From: Nostoc mirabile CHAB5784
GTDB taxonomy: Bacteria > Cyanobacteriota > Cyanobacteriia > Cyanobacteriales > Nostocaceae
Assembly: GCF_020829645.1 (NCBI RefSeq)
Contig: NZ_JAIVFS010000074.1
Location: 1-40,582 of the forward strand
Length of the DNA stretch: 40,582 nucleotides
Direction: 5' to 3'
The notes under the pieces were generated by a model. The model was not told the origin of the DNA, searched no databases, and saw only the letters and a program-made list of their open reading frames with translations. Shown here piece by piece: positions 25,086-33,221 of the stretch. The translations under genes were made by a program, and so were the position numbers. How positions within the stretch are numbered: position 1 is the first letter of the stretch; every line of letters starts with the position of its first letter.

Positions 25086-28000
25086 ATGTCACCATTACAA
25101 CAATCTCATAACTCAGTATCAGCCCAGTCAGCAGCTGAATCAGAAACTTTTTCTGTTGCTTTGACAAAACTTGAGTTGATTGAGAGTCGGATAATCAAGT
25201 TTGCGTTTAACGCCACTGGCACAAACAAAGACTGGGACTTTAAAAAGCTGGCCGCTAACTTCATTGATGTATTCGGCACTCTAGCCGATGTCCAGGAACA
25301 TATTAAAGCAGGCCATGCCATCTGTGCCGGATTGTTAGGCGGGAAATGGCGCAGTAAGGCCAATGTGATCGGTTCTCAATGGCTACTACTCGACATTGAT
25401 AATTCCGATGTCGCCCGTGATGCTTATGACAAGCCGATTAAAGACGAAAACGGAAATTCTATCAAAGTTTACAAGCACCAGTTAACGATCTCAGAAGCCC
25501 TAGCCCATCCCTTCATTAAAAAACACTGTGCTTTAATTTACACCACCGCCAGCCATAAACCAGAGTGGCATAAATTCCGGTTGGTTTTCCTTCTCCCCGA
25601 ATATGTTCAGGGTGCTGATACTGTAGAAGCTTGTACGCGCTTCCTCATGCAACAGTTGCCCCATGACCCAGCCTGTAAGGATGCTTCCCGTGTATTCTAC
25701 GGCAGCACAGAGGCCGAATTCCCGCTAGTCAACCCTGAAGCCACTTTACCAGCAGAATGGATAAGTGAAGCGATCGCGATCGCGCTGCATGAACGGGAGG
25801 AGTATCAGCTAAGAATCCAAGAAATTGAGTCACGGCGTAAAGAGTGGCGTGAGATTTCCCTCGCTGAAGGCTGGGATATTGACCAGCTAATCCAGAACGC
25901 GCTTTCATTCATCCCACCACGTACCCCAGGAAGCGGTAACTACGACGAATGCCGTCAAGTGTTGATGGCACTGGTTAACCATTATGGGGCAACAGATGCG
26001 GAAATTATAGCCGAACAGTGGTCGCCCAGCATCAAGGGTTCAACTTGGAACATCCACGCCAAGATTCGCAGTTTTAGACGTGGGGGAATCTCAATCGGCA
26101 CACTGTTTCACATTGCCAAACAGTATGGTTTTCGGTTCCCTAAACGGCAGTATGAATATAACGAACGCGACCAAGGAGTAATTAGCCGTGAACAGTGGGA
26201 GCTTGGGCGAGTCAGAAAAGACTTGAGCAGCTTCCAAAATTTATTAAGGCAAGCGATCGCTCCATTTTCTTCGATATTTAAAGGATTTAAAGCCCCACCA
26301 ACGCGCAAGCCCTTACCCGAAATTGACACGCCTTCGCCCAATGTAATTATTTACAAGCCCGGCAATATTCCTTTAAGAACTGAAGTTACAGGCAATATCT
26401 CTATCTCCTGCCAGCCAGAGGAACATATTGCTGCTTGGGTGGAAGCTGTTTCTAAGGGCTGGACACAAATTTTAGATAATTCCCACCCAGGACTAGGTAA
26501 GTCTTACAACGCGGGGCAACTGACGGCGGGGCTATTCGGCGTTGATAAACTAATTTACCAGGATGCCAACCACAGAAACCCATCTACACTGCCCATTGAG
26601 ACGAATTTTGTTGACTTACCAGTGCGTCACAACGGCTTTAAACTAGACCCCACCCGCAAAACTCCTACTGGTGAGGACTTTAAACTGTGGACTAAAGCGG
26701 GTGAGACTGCCGACACTGATGGGAATTGTCACAGAACTTACTTATTTAACGCATTTCGTAACAAGAATTTTAGCAGCCTTGATTTTGAAGAGAGCGGCAT
26801 CAGCCCCATCTGTGGCGGTTGTTCCCTTAAAAATCAGTGCCGTTTCTCCAGTGGTGACGGTTTTGGCTTCCGCTTTCAAAAACGCACTGCAATTCAGCAG
26901 TTCTCTGAACTCAGAGCGCACCCAGACTCTACACCAGTTACCTTAACTAATGCTGCTGACCAAACTTTCACCGTTGGGCGGTTATGGGAAGAAGCAGGTA
27001 CGCTCATCAAGCCCGTGCGGAGCGTTGATGTGAACCGAGGCGATTTTGAAACTACTGTCGGCAAACTGCTACTGTTAGAACCAAATCTTCTATCACAGAT
27101 GCAACCTGCACTCTTAGTTTTACACCAACTGTTTACTCAACAACTCAAGTCTGATTCCCGCTACGGGTTTGATGATGCCAGCATCCGTGCGCTGCTGCCG
27201 GCTTTCCCCACAGGCTTAGATATCGAAGCCTTTCGGCAAGCCTCAGAACCTGATTTAACTTTCTTAGAAGACTTGGACTCTATTGATATTACCGGAGATA
27301 AACAACTCAAAAAAAGTGCTGCGGCTCGTTATGCTGCCAAAAAGGTAGTTAAAGACAGCGCACGAACGGCAGGCAGGGAGTTCCTTGACTTGCCTAATTA
27401 CTGGTTGCCTGACTTTCTCGAAGCTTGGAAGGGTGATGGTAGTTTCCAATCTCAATGGGGTGTACTCAGCATTTACCGCCGAAACCCCAAGCACACTGAA
27501 TTGGCCCACTCTGCCAAATTTAATATTTACCTTGATGCCACTTTCAAATCCCAGCAGTTGAAATTGAAACTGGGCATCGATGAGCCTGTGTTAATAATTG
27601 AGCAACAACGCCCAGACTACGGCAATTTAAAAGTGGTCAACGTTACTGGGCTGGGTAAGCTGCCCAAAAATCGCTCTCTTCCACTAAGCGCTCGTGTTAA
27701 TGCCCTCAAAGAAACCTTGAAAAAACTCTGCCCCACCCTTGGCATTATCGATTGGAAACAGATTGCAACCCTTGCCGAGGGCCGCACAGAATACGGTCAC
27801 TTTGTCGATGGGCGTGGTGTTAATAGGTTTAGTGAGTGTGATGCGATCGCTTCTTTTGGCATTCCCTACCAAAACATCGGTGTTTTAGCAGCACAATATC
27901 AGGTGATGACTGGTGAACCAGTCAACCTGGAAGATAAAAACAGCACTTTCCAAAAGTATCTCACAGACCTGATCCGTGCAGAAATCATCCAAGAGATTGG

Positions 28001-28634
28001 GCGATTACGCGCTCATCGTCGCTCCAATGTGGAGCTAACATTCTACTTCTGCGCTGACTATGATTTGGGTTTCCTCGATCGTGAATTACCAGGAGTGAAA
28101 TTAGAAAGCGTTGATGCTTTCCAACTCTGTCCCGAAGCTGGTAACGCCAGTGAGCAGACAGGTCACGCTATAGTCAATGCCCTAAAGTCGCTTTGGCAGT
28201 CAAAACAGAAAATTACTCAACCGGCGATCGCCAACATTGCTGAAATCTCCCAAGCCTGGGTGAGCCGATTTACCCAGAGATGGGGGGGCTGGCAGCACTT
28301 TAAAAAATTATTACTCCTGCTATTAGATAGTCTTAATAGCGGTAGTAATAAAAATTTGGCTGACTTAGACGATGATGAAAAGTGGCTAGCCCGTACATAC
28401 TTCCCGATGTTGATTGCTGAATCGGAGTCATTACCAGATCACCTGTTAGAGGGTGTGGCGGAAGTTGCCGAAGTTTTTAGTACTAGGGCGATGCGGCGAG
28501 TTTTACACAGATGTAGCCCGGCTGTTAGGGCTGACTTACTGATGACTTTCATGAGTTGTTTGCCTACTGAAGTTTACTCAATTTCAGTTTCTCCACTCTC
28601 TGCATCACTCGTAGAACCTGCGCTATCACCTTGA
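25086..28634 (+). CDS. plasmid replication protein, CyRepA1-like (primase + helicase)
   Basis: 1182 aa. The N-terminal third has features of an archaeo-eukaryotic-type primase: LLLDIDNSD with Asp103-x-Asp105, and SHKPEWHKFRLVF near 155-168. A helical linker follows (PRTPGSGNYDECRQVLMALV near 278-297). A helicase-like ATPase domain begins at P-loop HPGLGKS (467-473). Four cysteines lie after it (Cys548, Cys576, Cys579, Cys585), which may hold an iron-sulfur cluster or zinc. The C-terminus has an HTH-like unit (PAIANIAEISQAWVSRFTQR). The size and order fit the CyRepA1 family of large cyanobacterial plasmid initiators; that assignment is from memory. Its last 61 bp overlap a convergent gene, and a piece of its 3' part is repeated at 29187-29353. 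Confidence 0.82.
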   Translation: MSPLQQSHNSVSAQSAAESETFSVALTKLELIESRIIKFAFNATGTNKDWDFKKLAANFIDVFGTLADVQEHIKAGHAICAGLLGGKWRSKANVIGSQWLLLDIDNSDVARDAYDKPIKDENGNSIKVYKHQLTISEALAHPFIKKHCALIYTTASHKPEWHKFRLVFLLPEYVQGADTVEACTRFLMQQLPHDPACKDASRVFYGSTEAEFPLVNPEATLPAEWISEAIAIALHEREEYQLRIQEIESRRKEWREISLAEGWDIDQLIQNALSFIPPRTPGSGNYDECRQVLMALVNHYGATDAEIIAEQWSPSIKGSTWNIHAKIRSFRRGGISIGTLFHIAKQYGFRFPKRQYEYNERDQGVISREQWELGRVRKDLSSFQNLLRQAIAPFSSIFKGFKAPPTRKPLPEIDTPSPNVIIYKPGNIPLRTEVTGNISISCQPEEHIAAWVEAVSKGWTQILDNSHPGLGKSYNAGQLTAGLFGVDKLIYQDANHRNPSTLPIETNFVDLPVRHNGFKLDPTRKTPTGEDFKLWTKAGETADTDGNCHRTYLFNAFRNKNFSSLDFEESGISPICGGCSLKNQCRFSSGDGFGFRFQKRTAIQQFSELRAHPDSTPVTLTNAADQTFTVGRLWEEAGTLIKPVRSVDVNRGDFETTVGKLLLLEPNLLSQMQPALLVLHQLFTQQLKSDSRYGFDDASIRALLPAFPTGLDIEAFRQASEPDLTFLEDLDSIDITGDKQLKKSAAARYAAKKVVKDSARTAGREFLDLPNYWLPDFLEAWKGDGSFQSQWGVLSIYRRNPKHTELAHSAKFNIYLDATFKSQQLKLKLGIDEPVLIIEQQRPDYGNLKVVNVTGLGKLPKNRSLPLSARVNALKETLKKLCPTLGIIDWKQIATLAEGRTEYGHFVDGRGVNRFSECDAIASFGIPYQNIGVLAAQYQVMTGEPVNLEDKNSTFQKYLTDLIRAEIIQEIGRLRAHRRSNVELTFYFCADYDLGFLDRELPGVKLESVDAFQLCPEAGNASEQTGHAIVNALKSLWQSKQKITQPAIANIAEISQAWVSRFTQRWGGWQHFKKLLLLLLDSLNSGSNKNLADLDDDEKWLARTYFPMLIAESESLPDHLLEGVAEVAEVFSTRAMRRVLHRCSPAVRADLLMTFMSCLPTEVYSISVSPLSASLVEPALSP

Positions 28635-28816
28635 ACAGTCATAAGAACTGATTCTAGACGATAACCAGCTTCCCGGATGTAATATCCAGCTGCACCCACG
28701 TCTTCAAACACGCTGTCAAATTGGGGATGAGTTGACGGAAAAATCTTTCTCAGGCGTGAGCTGATTCCTGAAAGTTCTTGCTGAATTGCGATTAGTTCTT
28801 GAGTATCATCATCCAT
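28574..28816 (-). CDS. small acidic protein overlapping the rep 3' end
   Basis: 80 aa. Acidic, with one amphipathic helix at residues 5-25 (TQELIAIQQELSGISSRLRK) and a second around VFEDVGAAGYYIREAGYRLE. The last 20 codons overlap the rep gene's 3' end in the opposite direction by 61 bp. It ends with an acidic tail (SDAESGETEIE). It has a protein-like composition and a proper ATG, so I take it as real. A role in plasmid maintenance is possible only by location. The overlap means one of the two C-termini has probably drifted or been joined by rearrangement. Confidence 0.6.
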   Translation of the reverse strand: MDDDTQELIAIQQELSGISSRLRKIFPSTHPQFDSVFEDVGAAGYYIREAGYRLESVLMTVQGDSAGSTSDAESGETEIE

Positions 28817-28822
28817 ACTTAT

Positions 28823-29119
28823 TTACCACAAAGATAGTTGCCCCGGTGAAACATTTGATTTTCCACCTCTATGGTATAAAAGGTGACAAGCACTGCAAAG
28901 AGCTATAAGGTTGCCTCTGTGGTTATTTGCTGGATTTCTGTCCCAATGATGAACCTGTAGGGTGTACACTCTGCGTTTTGAGCGTGTTAGATGTGATGTT
29001 TTTTCACCAGGCGGTATGCAGTGTAACCCGCATTTTTGACAACGCCACTGGGCAAGTTGCTTAACTGAAGTGGCAATTTCTGACCAATTATCTGGGTATA
29101 GAGAATAGGTGAACGTCAT
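28823..29119 (-). CDS. small HNH endonuclease
   Basis: 98 aa from the ATG at 29119 (MTFTYSLYPDNW); the frame is open further up to 29182, but the extra residues look non-conserved. HNH features: zinc pair Cys27-x2-Cys30, the VHHWDRNPANNHRGNLIALC core with the His-His and Asn, and a second Cys pair (LCSACH) followed by LYH. Such small HNH proteins are typical of cyanobacterial plasmids and phages. It lies between a complete rep 3' end and a duplicated piece of the same 3' end, 6 bp past the start of the 28574-28816 gene. It may therefore have arrived with, or caused, that duplication. Confidence 0.8.
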   Translation of the reverse strand: MTFTYSLYPDNWSEIATSVKQLAQWRCQKCGLHCIPPGEKTSHLTRSKRRVYTLQVHHWDRNPANNHRGNLIALCSACHLLYHRGGKSNVSPGQLSLW

Positions 29120-29186
29120 CAGTTTAATTAAACTAAAGCTTTGAGAATTGTAATGCGAATAGCAGTACGAAAGCTTAACCAAACTG

Positions 29187-29353
29187 TAACCGCCTCCCTT
29201 GCTGATATTTGTCAGGAATGCGTGAGCCGATTTACCAAGCGTGGGGGGGCTGGCAGCAATGCGAAAAAATTATTACTCCTGCTATTAGATAGTCTTAATA
29301 GCGGTAGTAATAAAAATTTGGCTGATTTAGACGACGATGAAAAGTGGCTAGCG
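29187..29353 (+). pseudogene. duplicated fragment of the rep gene 3' region
   Basis: About 165 bp match 28216-28393 inside rep. The last 90 bp are almost identical and encode LLLLLLDSLNSGSNKNLADL and DDDEKWLA; the first part is more diverged (SLADICQECVSRFTKR against NIAEISQAWVSRFTQR). Within it two compensating one-base indels shift about seven codons (WGGWQH becomes GGAGSN). The frame is open from an ATG at 29141/29153 to a stop at 29401, so a short protein could be made, but it lacks the primase and helicase parts. After GTGGCTAGC the match stops and the 3' end of the lipocalin-like gene begins. Confidence 0.8.
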
Positions 29354-29869
29354 CATACCTTCACTTATTTGCTTTTTGTATACGATAATCACTCTATCTA
29401 AGTAAAGTTCATCCGTTACTACTGAGATGGTTCGTATAAGCTGTTCGCCTTGAACTTCAACGCTATCAGCTATTTTCGTGTCACCATCATCGTATCTGAG
29501 CTTTTTTTTATTAACTTCATCGCTAGGTATAGCCCACGATACCAGATCATCAACCAATAAGAAGGCTTTAGAGTCATAGAAACTTAGATGACCGTTAAAC
29601 GTTATAACTTCAGACTCCAATACCCCTTCTCTGTCAAACCAATAAACTTTTGGTTCGCCTGTTCTTTCTTCAAAGAATTTACCATCTGATGAGATAGTTA
29701 GAGTAAGTCCATCGGTTGCTTCTACCTGAGCAATTAAATTGTTGCTGTTACTATTCAACCAATTTTCGACACCATTCGGATCTGGTTCATCACCGATAAA
29801 TTTAATTTGGGCGTTTAGAGAAATGCTTCCCGTTAACAGCCATGTTCCAATTAATAATTCTATATTCAT
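29348..29869 (-). CDS. lipocalin-like domain protein
   Basis: 173 aa. It opens with LIGTWLLTGS, the usual first strand of lipocalin-like (Lipocalin_5/4 type) domains, and continues as predicted beta strands: LTLTISSDGKFFEERTG, VITFNGHLSFYDSKAFLLV. It ends with IRTISVVTDELYLDRVIIVY, matching the closing strand where the ligand lid lies. No signal peptide, so it is probably cytoplasmic. Proteins of this fold bind small hydrophobic ligands; ligand and role here are unknown. Its 3' end abuts the duplicated rep fragment (6-bp overlap), showing where the rearrangement joined. Confidence 0.65.
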   Translation of the reverse strand: MNIELLIGTWLLTGSISLNAQIKFIGDEPDPNGVENWLNSNSNNLIAQVEATDGLTLTISSDGKFFEERTGEPKVYWFDREGVLESEVITFNGHLSFYDSKAFLLVDDLVSWAIPSDEVNKKKLRYDDGDTKIADSVEVQGEQLIRTISVVTDELYLDRVIIVYKKQISEGMR

Positions 29870-29882
29870 AGGATTTTTCTAA

Positions 29883-30347
29883 TTACAGGTTTGATTCAGG
29901 CTGTTGCTGCTGCGAGAAAGGCTCTTTACTTTGTCTCTTGCCCTTTGCACTATTTACTGTTGATTTATCCGGTTCACTACTAGCTTGATCTGACGCAGTA
30001 CTTACAACTGTTAGCTGAGTTTCAGTAGCCGGATTTGATGACCGATTCTTGTCGTCGCTTGAAGATGTTTTTTTCTGGCGACGGCTGCTTTTCTTCAACT
30101 CGCCCAATAAATATTTGATTCTGCTGCCACTCAAATTGATGCCCAGTCCTTTCAGCATCTCTGACACTTCATCATAACTATAGCCATACTTATCAGAGGT
30201 CAGTTTCTCGATATACCTCCTCATTTTCCGAATAGCTTCTCTATCCGATATATCCTCTCGCTCTTTTGGCTTCTGCTCCTTAAGTGCTTTGATAGCCTCA
30301 TCAATCTTGCCTTTAGTAATCTGACCAGAATCTTTTGGCTCAACCAT
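29883..30347 (-). CDS. probable DNA-binding plasmid protein with disordered tail
   Basis: 154 aa. Residues 1-85 are helical and charged, ending with YSYDEVSEMLKGLGINLSGS and RIKYLLGELKK, a helix-turn-helix of the kind found in small plasmid mobilization proteins. The remaining 70 residues are low-complexity Ser/Lys/Gln, likely disordered. It lies 13 bp upstream of the lipocalin-like gene on the same strand, and its start faces mobC across the 540-bp repeat-rich gap. It may bind that gap. A mobilization or transfer role is inferred from position and fold only. Confidence 0.6.
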   Translation of the reverse strand: MVEPKDSGQITKGKIDEAIKALKEQKPKEREDISDREAIRKMRRYIEKLTSDKYGYSYDEVSEMLKGLGINLSGSRIKYLLGELKKSSRRQKKTSSSDDKNRSSNPATETQLTVVSTASDQASSEPDKSTVNSAKGKRQSKEPFSQQQQPESNL

Positions 30348-30431
30348 TGCTATGAAATTAAATTGAGATTATAATTCCCTTATTTTCCACTATTTTTCAA
30401 AAAAGTATAAGTCCAGATTCTTAGATGGTTT

Positions 30432-30687
30432 CAGCTACGCTGATTAGAATTTTTGTTGCTGCTACGCCTAACCATCATTTATTAGATGCTGATATATTTC
30501 TCCTGTTCTAGCTACGCTGTTGCTATGTTCCCCCGATGTTGACTGTTGCTGACTTTAGCCAAGACACTCCAGCTACGCCGTCGCAGTGATTCAGCAAACA
30601 CTGATATAATTATGAGGTTTCAGCTACGCTCTTATCAGACTTCATCCCACCTGGAATCACCCTAACCCGTCCCCCCAGCTACGCTGT
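30432..30687. repeat. six spaced GCTACGC boxes
   Basis: GCTACGC occurs at 30434, 30461, 30511, 30572, 30623 and 30678, mostly as AGCTACGC(T/C)G, all in the same orientation, with intervals of 27, 50, 61, 51 and 55 bp. Two copies share the longer GGTTTCAGCTACGCT (30428 and 30617). The interval has no gene. They may be binding sites for a mobilization or replication protein, or members of a Nostoc short-repeat family. Confidence 0.7.
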
Positions 30688-30889
30688 CGTCCCCTCGCCC
30701 CCAGTCTATCGCTGTGCCTCCGTACATACGTAGCACTCGACACCTCATCTTCCCCGTATTTGGGCTTGAAGCCACCCATGCCTTAAAGCTTACGCTTTAC
30801 CTCGCTCTGCTCGGACGGCAAAGCTGGTTTAGTGGGGTTCCACCCCCCTAAAAACCCCCCTCGCGTGATGTTCTCATTCCCCCTAAGTT
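30688..30889. other. candidate transfer-origin region before mobC
   Basis: Between the GCTACGC boxes and the mobC ATG (30890) lie several inverted repeats: CTACGTATGTACG-like at about 30721-30734, TAAAGCTTACGCTTTA near 30783-30798, and GTGGGGTTCCACCCCC near 30832-30848 followed by C-rich runs. Transfer origins of MobP/VirD2-like systems usually lie next to the mobC-relaxase genes. No known nic core could be recognised, so this is inference. Confidence 0.4.
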
Positions 30890-31294
30890 ATGGCTAATCG
30901 CAAGCAGTCAAAAGCCCTCGTCAGAAAACACATTTTCCCGGTGAGATTGAGCGACATCGAACTGGACTTGCTGCGAATAAAATCACTTGATGCGGGGATG
31001 TCAGCGAGTGAACTAATGAGACGCAATGCGTTGATGCGTCCATTACCAAAACGACTAAGTAAAATTAGCTTGCAAACATATTGGGAATTAGGACAAATTG
31101 GGAACAACCTCAACCAGCTTGTCAAAGCCACCAACACAGCGATAAAAATGGGGTGTACTCCACCGACTAACCCAGAACTGTTACGAGAACTTTTAGAACT
31201 GCTGCATCAGTGCAGACGAGATATTGCCTCGGATGATGTTGATGATGATGACTCGGAAGACGAGGAAGAAGACGATGATTGGGAAGCAGACTAA
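30890..31294 (+). CDS. mobC: plasmid mobilization relaxosome protein MobC-like
   Basis: 134 aa. Basic N-terminal arm, then a ribbon-helix-helix-like start (FPVRLSDIELDLLRIKSLDA, GMSASELMRRNAL) and the typical MobC stretch LQTYWELGQIGNNLNQLVKA. The C-terminus is a highly acidic Asp/Glu tail. MobC-type proteins help open the transfer origin and place the relaxase on it. The gene overlaps the relaxase gene by 20 bp (relaxase ATG at 31275), the usual mobC-mob arrangement. Its acidic tail codons also provide the GAGGAAG ribosome binding site for the relaxase. Confidence 0.88.
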   Translation: MANRKQSKALVRKHIFPVRLSDIELDLLRIKSLDAGMSASELMRRNALMRPLPKRLSKISLQTYWELGQIGNNLNQLVKATNTAIKMGCTPPTNPELLRELLELLHQCRRDIASDDVDDDDSEDEEEDDDWEAD

Positions 31295-33077
31295 GGGCAG
31301 AGGTTTTCGCAAGCTGCTAGATTATTTAGAATCACGCGAAGATGCCAAACTAATCGGCGGCAATATGAGTGGGAGAAATGCGCGAGAATTGGCGCGGGAA
31401 TTTAAGCTGTCGAGACAACTAAATTCTGATGCAGACAGAGTTGTTTATCATGTCTCACTGTCAGCAGCTAAGGGTGATTTTTTAGATGATGAGAAGTGGA
31501 GCGAGATTGGCGATCGCTACATGAAGGAAATGGGGTTTGATGCCAATCAGTTTGTCATCTTCCGTCACCATAACACCGACGACGACCACATCCACATTGC
31601 AGCCAGTAGAATCAGGATGGACACGGGGCTGTTAGTCCATGATTCCTGGGATTATTTACGCTCTGAGAAAGTCCTGCGACAAATTGAACAGGACTATCAG
31701 TTAGTGCAAGTCCAGGGCAGTAGAGAGAAACTGAATCGCACACCCAGCACCGGACAAATCAGGCGCATAAGGCGAGAGCAAGAAGAATATGAACTAGGTA
31801 AACTTGAGCAGCCACCAGGACGCACTATTAAAGAGGAACTTCAGCAGACAATTGATAGGGCTAGAGTTGATAATCCCCAAATGCCAATGCTGATTATGCG
31901 GTTGCAGCAAGCTGGCATTAGTGTGAGAACAGGATTCACTAGGAACGGTAAGTCTAAAGGCATTTCTTATGAGAAAGATGGGCAGGCTTTTAGTGGCACA
32001 CAACTAGGTGCAGCTTACACTTTCCCTGGTTTGCAAAAACATCGAGGAGTTGACTACCAGCCACAACGTGATGATGCCCGGATTGAGCATCTATTAAACA
32101 ATCCTGTCGAACGAGCAGTAGAGAGCCAACAACTCATAAATGCGATCACCTACGGTGGGCGGAACGCCATCGCTGAAAATTTTGCTCAACCTCTAACCAC
32201 AGATAAACCAAAGCTAAAAGATAATCTTTCAGCTGAGTTATATAACTATTACAGTGCCGACTTGCAAAACTTATTAGTAACTGACCGAGACAAAGAAATT
32301 GCTATCTTGGCGCTATTAGATAATAAGCCATCTGAGGAGGTTGAAGAAATTATCTTTGCCAGTCCAGCCGGATGGACTACTGATGAAGCTAAAGCATTAG
32401 TTCTAATCGCTAAGAATCAACTGGCACACTTACAAGAACAACCCCAGTTTACGCTCCCAGAAGAGGATGAGAGTCTACGGCGAGTATTACACTATTACCT
32501 GACTCAGCAACGCGGTATAACCAATTTCCTTGTGCAACCATTACAACGCCAGGGGTTGGCTTATATAGATCAACAGGCTCAGGTTGTGTTTATCAAGCGA
32601 GATTTAGACGGTGAAAAGTCAGGCGCACTGGTTTGGGATACTGCACGAATTGACAATCGTTGTACGGAGTACCCCAAAAACAGCGATCGCTCTCCTGGGT
32701 GGTTTCACCTGAAATTAGGTGGAGAGGCAGACGACAAAATCGAGAGAGTATTCTTGTGTGACTCCCCCATTGATGCGTTGTCAATGGCAGAGATTGACAG
32801 AAAAGGACACTCCAGACAACCACCAGTGAGAACAATGTACATGGCAGTGGATGACCCGAATAACTTGCCCTTTGAACTTCTCAGAAACATCAACAGGATT
32901 GGGGTGGCGTTTAATAACGATTCGCAGGGAAATGAAACATCTCTTGTCATTCAGAAAATGCTACCCCAGGCTCAAAGAATTGCACCACCGGGGCGGACTT
33001 GGAATGAGATTCTTATTGAACAACAGCAGCAAGAGGAACTGGAGCAAAAGCAACGCTCTAGGGGTTTTAGTCGGTAA
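31275..33077 (+). CDS. mob: MobP/VirD2-type relaxase with C-terminal TOPRIM-like domain
   Basis: 600 aa from the ATG at 31275, which has GAGGAAG at a proper distance; the upstream in-frame Met codons lie inside mobC and read the acidic tail out of frame. N-terminal relaxase: probable nicking Tyr in LLDYLE near residue 16, GGNMSGRNARELAREF near 28-43, VVYHVSLS near 57-64, and the metal-binding histidines RHHNTDDDHIHIAASR (His98/99, His105, His107). A helical middle follows. The C-terminus carries VFLCDSPIDALS near 491-502, a TOPRIM/DnaG-like motif often fused to mobilization relaxases. It nicks the transfer origin and is carried with the strand. No type IV secretion genes are seen, so transfer would depend on a helper. 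Confidence 0.9.
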   Translation: MIGKQTKGRGFRKLLDYLESREDAKLIGGNMSGRNARELAREFKLSRQLNSDADRVVYHVSLSAAKGDFLDDEKWSEIGDRYMKEMGFDANQFVIFRHHNTDDDHIHIAASRIRMDTGLLVHDSWDYLRSEKVLRQIEQDYQLVQVQGSREKLNRTPSTGQIRRIRREQEEYELGKLEQPPGRTIKEELQQTIDRARVDNPQMPMLIMRLQQAGISVRTGFTRNGKSKGISYEKDGQAFSGTQLGAAYTFPGLQKHRGVDYQPQRDDARIEHLLNNPVERAVESQQLINAITYGGRNAIAENFAQPLTTDKPKLKDNLSAELYNYYSADLQNLLVTDRDKEIAILALLDNKPSEEVEEIIFASPAGWTTDEAKALVLIAKNQLAHLQEQPQFTLPEEDESLRRVLHYYLTQQRGITNFLVQPLQRQGLAYIDQQAQVVFIKRDLDGEKSGALVWDTARIDNRCTEYPKNSDRSPGWFHLKLGGEADDKIERVFLCDSPIDALSMAEIDRKGHSRQPPVRTMYMAVDDPNNLPFELLRNINRIGVAFNNDSQGNETSLVIQKMLPQAQRIAPPGRTWNEILIEQQQQEELEQKQRSRGFSR

Positions 33078-33094
33078 TCTCATGTTGAACCGAC

Positions 33095-33221
33095 GAACTC
33101 GTTGCCGCGTTCGCTCGACTCATGCGGTGGTAGGGACGGGCAGAATGATCACTAGTGGGGTCGACAAGTCCGGCAAGCCCGCCCCTACCACTCCGCGTTG
33201 CCGCATGATTCGCAACAGTTC
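33095..33221. repeat. 127-bp palindromic element, copy 2
   Basis: GAACTCGTTGC (33095-33105) pairs with GCAACAGTTC (33212-33221) with one bulge. CATGCGG (33121-33127) pairs with CCGCATG (33201-33207). TGGTAGGG-A-CGGGC (33128-33141) pairs with GCCC-G-CCCCTACCA (33177-33190). The right arm has an unpaired CTCCGCGTTG bulge. Same ends (GAACT/AGTTC), stem order, ACGGGC core and bulge as the element at 17133-17260. It begins 17 bp after the relaxase stop. Confidence 0.8.

Noticed and set aside
30432..30687. CRISPR array
   Set aside because: The repeated core is only 7-11 bp and intervals are uneven (27-61 bp); no cas gene is near.
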